Shown: piece by piece, positions 17,006 through 25,653 of the stretch | Layout of the letters: each line of letters begins with the position of its first letter | Numbering within the stretch: position 1 is the stretch's first letter | NCBI RefSeq assembly: GCF_014692515.1 | Contig: NZ_JACOIK010000009.1 | Span: 186,001 to 250,000, forward strand | Reading direction: 5' to 3' | Origin: Sphingobacterium micropteri | GTDB lineage: Bacteria; Bacteroidota; Bacteroidia; Sphingobacteriales; Sphingobacteriaceae | Length of the DNA: 64,000 nt | The notes under the pieces: generated by a model | Told to the model about the DNA's origin: nothing | Database searches by the model: none | What the model saw: only the letters and a program-made list of their open reading frames with translations | Translations under genes and position numbers: made by a program

Positions 17006-17827
17006 ATGGACTTACACAAACTACAAAAATTAATTGAAGATGCTTGGGAAAACAGGCAATTATTAGAATATAAAGAGCATTACGAGGCTGTTAAAGTGGT
17101 CATCGACAAGCTCGACAAAGGTGAAATACGTGTAGCGGAGCCGATTGGCACCCGATGGCATGTAAATGACTGGATAAAAAAAGCGGTTATCCTTTATTTC
17201 CCCATCCAGGAAATGAAAGAGATCAATAACAACCCTTTTGTTTATCATGATAAAATGGAACTAAAAACGAATTACAAAGCCCTTGGGGTACGTGTTGTTC
17301 CGGGAGCGAGTGCGCGCTATGGTGCTTACCTATCCAAAGGTGTCATCATGATGCCTTCTTACGTGAACATCGGTGCCTACGTGGACGAAGGTACGATGGT
17401 AGACACCTGGGCTACCGTAGGTTCCTGTGCGCAAATTGGTAAAAATGTCCATTTAAGTGGTGGTGTGGGTATTGGCGGAGTTTTGGAGCCTGTCCAAGCA
17501 GCACCTGTTATCATTGAAGACAATGTATTTGTAGGTTCACGCGCCATTGTCGTAGAAGGTATCCGTGTGGAAACAGAAGCGGTTTTAGGAGCAAATGTGG
17601 TATTAACCGCATCAACAAAAATTATTGACGTTTCGGGATCTGAACCTGTGGAATACAAAGGCTACGTTCCAGCGCGTTCTGTAGTGATTCCGGGTTCTTA
17701 CACCAAGAAATTTGCTGCTGGCGAATACCAGGTACCTTGTGCCTTGATTATCGGCCAACGTAAGGAATCTACCGATAAGAAAACGTCATTAAACGACGCG
17801 CTACGCGAACACAATGTAGCGGTTTAA
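17006..17827 (+). CDS. dapD: 2,3,4,5-tetrahydropyridine-2,6-dicarboxylate N-succinyltransferase
   Basis: This 273-residue enzyme transfers succinate from succinyl-CoA to tetrahydrodipicolinate in the diaminopimelate/lysine pathway, feeding peptidoglycan and protein synthesis. The N-terminal helical domain (LIEDAWENRQLL) is followed by a left-handed beta-helix. That region has the repeated hexapeptides of the family: GAYLSKGVIMMPSYVNIGAY, GTMVDTWATVGSCAQIGKN and VHLSGGVGIGGVLEP. Length and motifs are complete. It begins a rightward run; its stop codon shares a base with the start of tsaC. Confidence 0.96.
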   Translation: MDLHKLQKLIEDAWENRQLLEYKEHYEAVKVVIDKLDKGEIRVAEPIGTRWHVNDWIKKAVILYFPIQEMKEINNNPFVYHDKMELKTNYKALGVRVVPGASARYGAYLSKGVIMMPSYVNIGAYVDEGTMVDTWATVGSCAQIGKNVHLSGGVGIGGVLEPVQAAPVIIEDNVFVGSRAIVVEGIRVETEAVLGANVVLTASTKIIDVSGSEPVEYKGYVPARSVVIPGSYTKKFAAGEYQVPCALIIGQRKESTDKKTSLNDALREHNVAV

Positions 17828-18408
17828 TGAAACATACCACGGTACATAGAGAAGATGTGAATAAAGCCCTTGAAACGTTGAAAAACGGAGGGCTTATTCT
17901 TTATCCTACCGATACCATTTGGGGTATAGGGTGTGATGCTACCAATGCAGAAGCTGTAGAAAAAGTCTTTGCATTAAAAGGACGCGATCCGCATAAAAGT
18001 CTAATCGTCTTGCTGCATAACGATAATCAGCTTGCAAGTTACGTCAATGATATACCGGAGGTCGCATACGAATTGATAGAATACAGTGAAAAACCCTTAA
18101 CCATTGTGTATTCGAACGCCAAAAATCTAGCTCCAAATGTTGTTGCTCCCGATGGCAGCATCGGCATACGTATTGTTCGCCATCCTTTCTGTGAACAATT
18201 ACTGCAACGGTTTCGTAAACCTATTGTATCTACATCAGCAAATAGCAGTGGAGAGGTTTCTCCTTCTTGTTTCGGGGAAATTTCCGAACAGATCAAAGCC
18301 GGTGTTGATTACATCGTGGAGTACGGTCAACATGAAAAGGGGGATGGCAGGTCTTCTACGGTGATGAAGTTGGACCCTAGTGGTAAATTTGAGTTTTTAC
18401 GGAAGTAA
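17827..18408 (+). CDS. tsaC: L-threonylcarbamoyladenylate synthase (TsaC/YwlC/YrdC)
   Basis: This 193-residue YrdC-fold enzyme makes threonylcarbamoyl-AMP from threonine, bicarbonate and ATP, the first step of the t6A37 modification of ANN-decoding tRNAs. Family segments are LKNGGLILYPTDTIWGIGCD, FALKGRDPHKSLIVLL, IGIRIVRHPFCEQLL and PIVSTSANSSGEVSP. There is no C-terminal Sua5 domain, so it is the short form. The ATG overlaps the dapD stop (TAATG), pointing to translational coupling. It is followed after six to eighteen bases by folP. Confidence 0.93.
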   Translation: MKHTTVHREDVNKALETLKNGGLILYPTDTIWGIGCDATNAEAVEKVFALKGRDPHKSLIVLLHNDNQLASYVNDIPEVAYELIEYSEKPLTIVYSNAKNLAPNVVAPDGSIGIRIVRHPFCEQLLQRFRKPIVSTSANSSGEVSPSCFGEISEQIKAGVDYIVEYGQHEKGDGRSSTVMKLDPSGKFEFLRK

Positions 18409-18426
18409 CGTGGAGTGAATTCATAC

Positions 18427-19266
18427 ATGAAGCATTTACAAACAACACCTACACAAACTATCAATGCGAAGGGCCGGTTGATCACCTTCGAGAAACCCCT
18501 GATTATGGGAATTCTCAATGTAACGCCCGATTCCTTTTTTGATGGAGGAAGGCATAATAATCTTGATCATGCATTGCAAAAAGCGGAAGAACTCATTCAG
18601 CAGGGGGTGGATATCATCGACATCGGCGCTTATTCTTCCCGTCCAGGGGCAACTCCTGTCTCTTCAGAAGAGGAAATAAATAGAGCCATACCGGTTATTC
18701 GGGAATTAACTAAAAGACACCCTTACCTTATCCTGTCTATCGATACGTTTCGTGCCGATGTCGCAGAAGCCTGTGTAGAAGCTGGTGTGCACATTATCAA
18801 TGATATTTCGGGCGGCACACTCGACGAGCGTATGTTTGCTATCGTAGCTCGATTACAAGTGCCGTACATCTTGATGCACATGCGGGGCACACCAGAAACG
18901 ATGCAAACGTTAACAGATTATGAGGATATAGCTGTAGATGTAGCGACAGCATTAGGTGAAAAGATTTCTACATTGCGAGCCTTGGGGGTGAAAGATATTA
19001 TTCTTGATCCGGGTTTCGGATTTGCGAAGACAATTGAACAAAACTATGAACTCCTATATCGTGTGAACGAGTTGCATTACTTCGGATTGCCCATATTAGG
19101 TGGAATATCCCGTAAATCAATGATTTACAAAAAGCTTAGCATCACGCCGGAAGAAGCATTAACAGGTACGATAGCACTAAACACCTTACTACTCACAAAA
19201 GGTGTTCAAATCCTTCGTGTGCATGACGTAAAAGAAGCAAAACAATTGGTGACGCTGCTATTTTAG
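18427..19266 (+). CDS. folP: Dihydropteroate synthase
   Basis: This TIM-barrel enzyme of about 279 residues condenses p-aminobenzoate with dihydropterin pyrophosphate in folate synthesis and is the sulfonamide target. It carries MGILNVTPDSFFDGG with the family loop 1, then DIGAYSSRPGATPVSSEEE for loop 2. Also present are DISGG, MHMRGTPETMQ, DPGFGFAKT and the C-terminal GGISRKSMIYK, which binds pterin and sulfonamide. An in-frame GTG at 18415 would add four residues; the ATG at 18427 is preferred. It belongs to the dapD-tsaC-folP run. The next gene, brnQ, starts 22 bases downstream. Confidence 0.95.
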   Translation: MKHLQTTPTQTINAKGRLITFEKPLIMGILNVTPDSFFDGGRHNNLDHALQKAEELIQQGVDIIDIGAYSSRPGATPVSSEEEINRAIPVIRELTKRHPYLILSIDTFRADVAEACVEAGVHIINDISGGTLDERMFAIVARLQVPYILMHMRGTPETMQTLTDYEDIAVDVATALGEKISTLRALGVKDIILDPGFGFAKTIEQNYELLYRVNELHYFGLPILGGISRKSMIYKKLSITPEEALTGTIALNTLLLTKGVQILRVHDVKEAKQLVTLLF

Positions 19267-19288
19267 GAACCTATAAACACCTATTATT

Positions 19289-20581
19289 TTGAGAAAATTA
19301 CGAGATATTACCACCATCGGTTTTGCCCTATTTGCGATGTTCTTTGGAGCGGGGAATCTGCTGCTGCCTCCTTTTATCGGTCTACAAATAGGCGATCATG
19401 TTTGGACAACTATCTTGGCATTTGGGCTTACCGGCATCTTACTCCCTTTTCTGGGTATTCTGTCCGTCACCAATTCCGGTGATGATTTCAACGACTTAGG
19501 CCATCGTATCAATAAGAATCTTGCCGCCATTCTGGGATCGGTTATTATGATTTGTATTGGTCCGCTAATTGCGCTTCCACGTACAGCGGCAACAACATTT
19601 GAAGTAGGGGTGCTCCCCTCATTTCCGAACAGCCATCCGGTATGGACATCTATACTCTTCTTTGCCGTCACCTGGTTGTTTTCGATCGTCCCTTCTAAGG
19701 TAGTAGATCTAGTTGGAAACATCTTAACACCGTTTTTGCTCCTGGTCCTTGTTATCTTAATTGGTATGGGCATCGCGAACCCCATTGCTACCCCACAAAC
19801 CGATATACGCTCCATACCGGCATCGTTTACCCTCGGGTTTATCGAAGGCTACCAAACGCTCGACGTATTAGCGTCCGTAATATTTGCGGGTATTATTATC
19901 TCAGCAACGAAAGCCAAAGGTTACGAGCGCATTGGGGAAAAGAACAAAGTCGTCATTGCATCGGGAGCGCTCGCCGCGGCTTGTTTATTCTTTATTTACG
20001 GCGGATTAATCTACCTTGGTGCTACTTCCAATATCGAAAACACCGACATCACACGGTCAGCCTTGCTCATTCATATTTCTAACAGTATCCTCGGACAATA
20101 TGGTACGTTAGCTATCGCTATCAGTATCGCATTGGCTTGCCTAACTACTGCCATTGCGCTGACCACCGCCGTAGGCACGTTCTTTAGTAACTTGACCAAC
20201 GGTAAATTAGGGTACAAACTATTGGTTACGATTTCCTGTATTGTTTCCGGCACCCTTTCTGTCACGGGAGTAGATAACATTATCCAGTTTGCTTATCCGC
20301 CATTGGCTTTCGTTTATCCTATCGTCATTACGCTGGTGTTATACGTGGTTATCTTTGGACGGTTCGTCAAAACCAAACTACCGTATGTATTGGCATTAAT
20401 TGCTTCCACGATCATCGCAGCGTTAAATGTAATGAAGATATTGGGCTTCTTACATACTGATGTATTGGAGGGGTTAAACCATATCCCTTTCTTTGCTTAT
20501 GAATTGGGTTGGGTAGTTCCTTCATTTGTGTTTTTTGTTATTGGCGTTGGCGTTGATAGGATGAAGACAAATAAACACTAA
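19289..20581 (+). CDS. brnQ: Branched-chain amino acid transport protein BrnQ (LIVCS family)
   Basis: This 430-residue inner-membrane cation symporter for leucine, isoleucine and valine has about twelve transmembrane helices. The N-terminal ITTIGFALFAMFFGAGNLLL is the family signature for helix 1. LGFIEGYQTLDVLASVIFAG, with its conserved GY-T-D segment, lies near the middle. The start is a TTG at 19289 (TTG AGA AAA), since no ATG occurs before the middle of helix 1. It may be the last gene of the dapD run. Its 3' end overlaps that of the convergent MFS gene by 44 bases. Confidence 0.92.
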   Translation: MRKLRDITTIGFALFAMFFGAGNLLLPPFIGLQIGDHVWTTILAFGLTGILLPFLGILSVTNSGDDFNDLGHRINKNLAAILGSVIMICIGPLIALPRTAATTFEVGVLPSFPNSHPVWTSILFFAVTWLFSIVPSKVVDLVGNILTPFLLLVLVILIGMGIANPIATPQTDIRSIPASFTLGFIEGYQTLDVLASVIFAGIIISATKAKGYERIGEKNKVVIASGALAAACLFFIYGGLIYLGATSNIENTDITRSALLIHISNSILGQYGTLAIAISIALACLTTAIALTTAVGTFFSNLTNGKLGYKLLVTISCIVSGTLSVTGVDNIIQFAYPPLAFVYPIVITLVLYVVIFGRFVKTKLPYVLALIASTIIAALNVMKILGFLHTDVLEGLNHIPFFAYELGWVVPSFVFFVIGVGVDRMKTNKH

Positions 20582-21797
20582 AACACATAATGACGACATA
20601 ACTTAAAATTGGCAAAACAAACGCGGCCTCCCAAGAGTACCCGTCTTTTAATACTCCTTGTAGATAGGTCATCATAGCGCCTCCAACAATCGCTGTTGAC
20701 AATAATCCCGATGCCGTCCCCGTATTGTTTCCTAATCCAGCTATAGATAGCGAAAAGATTGTGGCGAACATAATGGAATTGCAAAGCCCCGCTAAAACCA
20801 TACACCAAACAGAGAAATGACCTTGTCCTATAATGGAAGATAATACCAATAAGGCCGCAATAAAGGACACGACAAATAATACCCTTGTACTTTGAAACCT
20901 TTGAAGAAAAAACGCCCCTAGAAATCGTCCCACCAACATGCCTCCCCAATAATACGAAAGATAGAAACTGGCGCTACTCTCCGTAATAGACAACCGATCT
21001 GCAATATAATTAGTCAAATACGTACCTATACCAACTTCTGCTCCTACATACATGAATAGCGCAAATATGCCGAATTTTAAGTTAGGAAAGCGTTGAATCA
21101 CTTCGATCGTCGTCAGTCTTTGTACCAATTGACTTCCCTCGTTTTGTATAACTTTGACGACAGGAAGTTTAATAGAAAATATAATAATACCAATCAGAAA
21201 TAAACCCGATCCTATAACCAAATAGGGTTTCACGAGAACGGAAGAAGCACTACCCTGTTCAACCACCCGGGCAAGAATAAACTGCGCCCCGAAAATAGGT
21301 GCTAACGTTGTTCCTAAAGAACCCACGCCTTGTATAAAGGTTAATCGTGAGGCGGCACTTTTTGCTGGCCCAAGAATCGTAATATAGGGATTGGCCGAGA
21401 CCTGAAGCAATACGATACCAATAGCGATGACAAACAACGCACCGAGAAATAATCCATATTCATGAAATACAGAGGCTGGATAAAACAAAAGTGTTCCGAA
21501 AGCTGCAATACAAAATCCCAATACCATTCCATTTTTATAGCCGATTCGATCGACCACCTTACCCGCGGGAATGGAAATAAGTCCGTACGTCAGATAGAAA
21601 TAAAATTGCACGAGAGAAGACTGGGCATAGGAAAGATTAAATCCATCTTTAAAAAATGGAACTAATGTATCATTCAACACCGTGATAAACCCCAGCATGA
21701 AATAAAGAATAGCCAGTATTAACAGGGCTATTTTGTATGAGGGAAGGTATTGTTCCGCGGATGGATTTTGGATCGCAGATGATGTTTTAGGTATCAT
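20538..21797 (-). CDS. MFS sugar transporter, FucP/glucose-galactose porter type (PUL 2)
   Basis: This 419-residue major facilitator has twelve predicted helices. FMLGFITVLNDTLVPFFKD, with N and D in helix 1, and SYAQSSLVQFYFYLTYGL in helix 2 are typical of the FucP/NagP branch. So are the loop GKVVDRIGYKNGMVLGF and QVSANPYITILGP in helix 5. It should import the monosaccharide or disaccharide released by PUL 2 across the inner membrane by proton symport. The substrate cannot be read from sequence. Adjacency to an AGE epimerase suggests a sugar such as N-acetylmannosamine/glucosamine or mannose. It lies 12 bases after the epimerase gene and is the last gene of the leftward operon. Confidence 0.88.
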   Translation of the reverse strand: MIPKTSSAIQNPSAEQYLPSYKIALLILAILYFMLGFITVLNDTLVPFFKDGFNLSYAQSSLVQFYFYLTYGLISIPAGKVVDRIGYKNGMVLGFCIAAFGTLLFYPASVFHEYGLFLGALFVIAIGIVLLQVSANPYITILGPAKSAASRLTFIQGVGSLGTTLAPIFGAQFILARVVEQGSASSVLVKPYLVIGSGLFLIGIIIFSIKLPVVKVIQNEGSQLVQRLTTIEVIQRFPNLKFGIFALFMYVGAEVGIGTYLTNYIADRLSITESSASFYLSYYWGGMLVGRFLGAFFLQRFQSTRVLFVVSFIAALLVLSSIIGQGHFSVWCMVLAGLCNSIMFATIFSLSIAGLGNNTGTASGLLSTAIVGGAMMTYLQGVLKDGYSWEAAFVLPILSYVVIMCFSVYLSSSYQRQRQ

Positions 21798-21808
21798 ATC
21801 TATTTAAG

Positions 21809-22993
21809 TTAAAAACGAACAGGTTGCATATTGTGTATCTCATTAGCTATTGTCGCAAGCTGATACAACGCACGTGGAGTATGAAAAAAGCCTTTCCACT
21901 TACCGCCTTTTAATGGAAGTAATGCTTCTCCTTCGCGTGTTAAATAGCCAAACATCTCCCCATAGGCTGGATCCACAAAATATTTCCAGATGTAATTGTG
22001 CAAACGTTGATACCATGCCAAACATTCGGGATTTTGGGTAAGCTGATAGCCTTTTAGCATAGCAATCGTTGCTTCAAGATGTACCCACCAAAGTTTTTGA
22101 TTCCATTCCAGTTGTTGGGGAGGACACCCTTTCATATCCAAAAAATAAAAAATACCTTCATGTTTTGCATCCCAACCGTATTCAATGGTTTGAAGACTTA
22201 TCTGGACACATTGTTCAATGAGCTTTTGATCGCCCCATTTTTTTGCGATATCCATAACAAACCACATGGACTCCAGTCCATGACCTGGATTCACTAAGCG
22301 GCCGTCAAACGAGTCATGAAGATTCCCCTGTTGATCAACATTTTCTACAATAACGCCCAACTCTTTTTTATAAAATACGTTCATCACTTCATTTACACCA
22401 TAACGCAATACCTCTTCAACTTGATCTGCAGGTAAAAGATGTTCTATTTCCAAGACCAAGTTGCATAAAATCATGGGTAGAGAAAAACCTTTTAAAGATC
22501 TGGTTTCAGTCACCTGTTTGTTATATCTACCCTTCGGATTGTCCTTCCTTTCCAAAATTCGAAGAAAAGTACTTTTAGCGATATCACGATACCGTTCTTC
22601 ACCTGTTGCTTTAAACAACTGCGCATAAGCCATCGTTGCGAAACAATCTGAAAATATATTATAGGGTTGCGTTAACGGATTGCCCTCTTTATCAAGTGAA
22701 AAATACCAGTCACCATTTTTATCCCGACCATGTGCCAATAGAAAATCCGCTCCTTGCTTGGCGACTTCCAGATAAACCGGGTTTTGTTCCACATTATTGT
22801 AGAGCATTGAAAATGTCCAAACTTGGCGATGCTGAAGCCACATAAATTTGTCCGTGTCGAAAATCTTTCCGTCGCGATCCAGACAGGTAAAAAAACCGCC
22901 ATATTCCGTGTCCAATGAATGGTTTAACCAAAACGGAATAATATCATTTTTTAAATAGTCGATATAGAAATTTGCTCTATCTTTAAAGTTCAT
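21809..22993 (-). CDS. AGE family epimerase/isomerase (N-acylglucosamine 2-epimerase-like)
   Basis: This 394-residue (alpha/alpha)6-barrel enzyme belongs to the N-acylglucosamine 2-epimerase superfamily, which interconverts C2 epimers or aldose/ketose sugars. MWLQHRQVWTFSMLYN includes R56. NPGHGLESMWF places H238, and WKGFFHTPRALYQ places H371. The two histidines correspond to the catalytic pair of AGE enzymes. Length (about 390) fits AGE, cellobiose 2-epimerase and mannose isomerase alike. GlcNAc/ManNAc epimerase is the default call, but no N-acetylneuraminate lyase or sialidase is nearby, so a sialic acid role is not supported. There is no signal peptide, so it is cytoplasmic and acts after MFS import. 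Confidence 0.85.
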   Translation of the reverse strand: MNFKDRANFYIDYLKNDIIPFWLNHSLDTEYGGFFTCLDRDGKIFDTDKFMWLQHRQVWTFSMLYNNVEQNPVYLEVAKQGADFLLAHGRDKNGDWYFSLDKEGNPLTQPYNIFSDCFATMAYAQLFKATGEERYRDIAKSTFLRILERKDNPKGRYNKQVTETRSLKGFSLPMILCNLVLEIEHLLPADQVEEVLRYGVNEVMNVFYKKELGVIVENVDQQGNLHDSFDGRLVNPGHGLESMWFVMDIAKKWGDQKLIEQCVQISLQTIEYGWDAKHEGIFYFLDMKGCPPQQLEWNQKLWWVHLEATIAMLKGYQLTQNPECLAWYQRLHNYIWKYFVDPAYGEMFGYLTREGEALLPLKGGKWKGFFHTPRALYQLATIANEIHNMQPVRF

Positions 22994-23028
22994 GTTGATG
23001 ATTACTAGTTATAGGAATGTATATAGCA

Positions 23029-23880
23029 TTAATCCTTATATTGTACCTTCATGACAACAGGTAAATGATCTGAAGCATACGTTTCGGGAAATGTTTCGTA
23101 GGATTTTATCTTAAAAGCATTATTTGCCGTGTTATTTAGGATAAGAAAATCTATTGCCGTCCGAGGATTTATAGCCGAATGTGTGCTGGGACAGTTCGTA
23201 CAGGGAACGTTAAAAATAGCTTTCAGTGTATCCCAAACATCATTTGATTGATCCATATTAAAATCCCCTCCTAGTACAATATGATATCTTTGGTACGATT
23301 TTAATGCTTTCAGCAATTCACGCGATTGCAATTCCCGATTTTCATCGGATAAGTGGTCTAAATGGGTAGAGGCAAATACGAAATCTTCTCCATTCGCCAA
23401 TTTAACCCGTATCCAACCGACGGTTCTAATTTCCGCACCGCTCCCCGGAACAATAGGCAACAGTACCTGATGATGTTCTTCTATCGGGTATTTGGATAAT
23501 ATCGCCACGCCATATTCGCCATTCGAACGGTCAATAGCTTTAAAAAATTGATAATGCAAGCCGGTGAGTTCAGCCAGTGCTGCGGCCTGATCCAAGTCTT
23601 TGCCCGAACGGTCTGTAAACCGGTCTACTTCCTGTAAAGCGACAAAATCAGGTTTGACACTATTGATCGCTTTCGCTATTGCTGCAACGTCTACGACAGA
23701 AGCTGGTTGCGACGGAGGGTTTGCAATGTGTATATTATATGTCATAAATGTTAAAACATCTCCGTCTTCCTCACCGCCATTGTTTCCTTCGTTATTTTTG
23801 TCACATCCTGCAAATACCATAAGGACAGATGTAAAAAAAACAACCGCCAGTAAAAATAATTTTCTATTTGTTTTCATCAT
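23029..23880 (-). CDS. Endonuclease/exonuclease/phosphatase-fold lipoprotein (PUL 2)
   Basis: This secreted lipoprotein of about 283 residues has the DNase I-like fold, which cleaves phosphoester or phosphodiester bonds with Mg2+. A leader ends in VFAGC. The family blocks are MTYNIHIA, FVALQEVDR with metal-binding Glu, FASTHLDHLS, LGGDFNMD, and a final YASDHLPVV whose catalytic His lies 12 residues from the end. All key residues are present. The ATG at 23880 overlaps the SusD stop (TAATG), so it is coupled to the SusD gene. Sitting inside a PUL, it more likely acts on a phosphorylated glycan or cyclitol phosphate than on DNA, but that is inference. Confidence 0.85.
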   Translation of the reverse strand: MMKTNRKLFLLAVVFFTSVLMVFAGCDKNNEGNNGGEEDGDVLTFMTYNIHIANPPSQPASVVDVAAIAKAINSVKPDFVALQEVDRFTDRSGKDLDQAAALAELTGLHYQFFKAIDRSNGEYGVAILSKYPIEEHHQVLLPIVPGSGAEIRTVGWIRVKLANGEDFVFASTHLDHLSDENRELQSRELLKALKSYQRYHIVLGGDFNMDQSNDVWDTLKAIFNVPCTNCPSTHSAINPRTAIDFLILNNTANNAFKIKSYETFPETYASDHLPVVMKVQYKD

Positions 23881-25649
23881 TACCAATTTGGATTTTGTCC
23901 TAGATTAGGGTTCATTATATAATCGTTTTCGGGAATCGGATATAAATACATGCGATCTTCCCAAATACGCGGAATCGTACGCATCCAGATTATTTCTCCG
24001 CTATTGCCATTTTCGAGAATCATATTATTTGTTTGTCCATTTACTGTAGATGCAACATTGACATACATGACACCGGTTTCGGGATTTGCTGGATTACTCG
24101 TCACAAACGCCACATCATTTTTCCCGTCACTATTAAGATCGTAAGCGGTATTCAATGCCGGCACATACATACCTTGCCAGGTTTCTTTAAATAATTCTCC
24201 CCTTCTCCAACGAACAACGTCATAAAACCGGTGCCCCTCCAAAGCCAATTCTATTCCGCGTTCGCGTCTCACTTCCAAAATTGCCGGATCGTCTATTCCT
24301 GGAAAATAGGCGCTGCGCAGGTAACTGTCTATGGTTGTCGGCTTCGAATCCAAGCCCCCCGTAATGCCCGCACGACGGCGCAATAATCCGATAGTACCTG
24401 CCCAGTCGGCATCGCTCATTTCTCCTAATTCCGCTTTTGCTTCCGCATAGTTCAGCAAGACCTCTGCATAACGGATGATGGGAATATTGGTTGCATTTCT
24501 TACCCCTCCATCTAACGAAACATCTGCTTCCACCCATTTTATGGGCTGGTATCCTGTATACGTATGGGAAAACGTAGGCGGGGTTAAAACAGGTTGTCCA
24601 CCATTTACGCGCGTATAGCCAGCTGTCCGAATCGTCTGCTGTAACCGTTTGTCTCTACCGGTTGTTTCTTGTTGAAATGTTTGCGTTTGATACGCTGGAT
24701 CATTGGTAAATGGCGAACCATTTATATTTAAATAGGTATGGATAAACTTACGGGTAAAACTAAGTCGATCACCATAGGAAGCACTGGTATAATACCAATT
24801 GGCATCATGATAAACGCCGAGTTCCACACTATATGCTATATTAAGTATCGTTTCGTTATTTACTCCCTGCTGGATAAATAGATCCCGATAACTTGTTTCT
24901 GTGCTGGAACTGACCAGCGAATATTGCTGCGCATCCATCACGGCCTGTGCCGCAGTTGCCGCCTCTTCCAGCCAAAAATCAGCGGTAGATTTCAATCCTA
25001 ATCCTTCGTGATATTTTCTAAATGTCCCCTCAAACAAACAAATTCTGGATTTAATGGATTGCGCAACTGTTTTCGTCATACGGGTCCGAGTAGGGTCCGA
25101 TAGCGCAGTAATATGCGCTATGGCATAATCTAAATCCTTAAGTACTTCATTCATGACCAATTCCCGCGGATCTCTGCCGCTCGTCAACAATTCGTCTTCT
25201 GTACTTAATGTACGATCTATCCAAGGTACGTTGCCAAAACGCTTAACTTTCTCAAAATAAAACAATGCCCGAAAAAGCCGCGCGATCCCGTTGTAGTTTT
25301 CTCGGATCTCTGTCGGCACATTTTCTGATATATTGTTTTCCAAAAAATAATTAATATTTCTCAAATCAGTCCATGTCCAACCCGTACTTTGGCGTGGACC
25401 AAATGCCCCTGCACGAAAGAAATTCGGAACATCTTTACGAGCGACAAAATCGCTCATGTTATCTCCCCGGAGAATATCATTTGATGTGGGAAGAATTGTA
25501 TAGAAAGAATTACTGTATAATTTTAGTCCTGATTCCGTATTAAATACAGCTTCCTTACTAACTGTCGATTTAGGCTCTTGTTCTAGTTTGTTACAAGAAG
25601 AAGCAATAGCCACGAGACATAAATAAAATAAATACCTTTTCATATTCAT
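23880..25649 (-). CDS. RagB/SusD family nutrient-binding outer-membrane lipoprotein (PUL 2)
   Basis: This 589-residue SusD homologue is longer than its PUL 1 counterpart. The leader ends in AIASSC, with a lipidated cysteine near residue 19. Diagnostic segments are FRALFYFEKVKRFGNVPWID, TVAQSIKSRICLFEGTFRKY, IIRYAEVLLNYAEAKAELGE and RRERGIELALEGHRFYDVVR. The C-terminus is PENDYIMNPNLGQNPNW, the standard SusD ending. It pairs with the SusC gene four bases upstream. Insertions between residues 300 and 400 account for the extra length. The stop overlaps the start of the phosphatase-fold gene. Confidence 0.95.
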   Translation of the reverse strand: MNMKRYLFYLCLVAIASSCNKLEQEPKSTVSKEAVFNTESGLKLYSNSFYTILPTSNDILRGDNMSDFVARKDVPNFFRAGAFGPRQSTGWTWTDLRNINYFLENNISENVPTEIRENYNGIARLFRALFYFEKVKRFGNVPWIDRTLSTEDELLTSGRDPRELVMNEVLKDLDYAIAHITALSDPTRTRMTKTVAQSIKSRICLFEGTFRKYHEGLGLKSTADFWLEEAATAAQAVMDAQQYSLVSSSTETSYRDLFIQQGVNNETILNIAYSVELGVYHDANWYYTSASYGDRLSFTRKFIHTYLNINGSPFTNDPAYQTQTFQQETTGRDKRLQQTIRTAGYTRVNGGQPVLTPPTFSHTYTGYQPIKWVEADVSLDGGVRNATNIPIIRYAEVLLNYAEAKAELGEMSDADWAGTIGLLRRRAGITGGLDSKPTTIDSYLRSAYFPGIDDPAILEVRRERGIELALEGHRFYDVVRWRRGELFKETWQGMYVPALNTAYDLNSDGKNDVAFVTSNPANPETGVMYVNVASTVNGQTNNMILENGNSGEIIWMRTIPRIWEDRMYLYPIPENDYIMNPNLGQNPNW

Positions 25650-25653
25650 AAGA

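Noticed and set aside
20538..22993. Sialic acid utilisation (NanE/NanT) assignment for the epimerase and MFS genes
   Set aside because: No N-acetylneuraminate lyase, sialidase or O-acetylesterase is nearby, and AGE family members cover several epimerase and isomerase activities.
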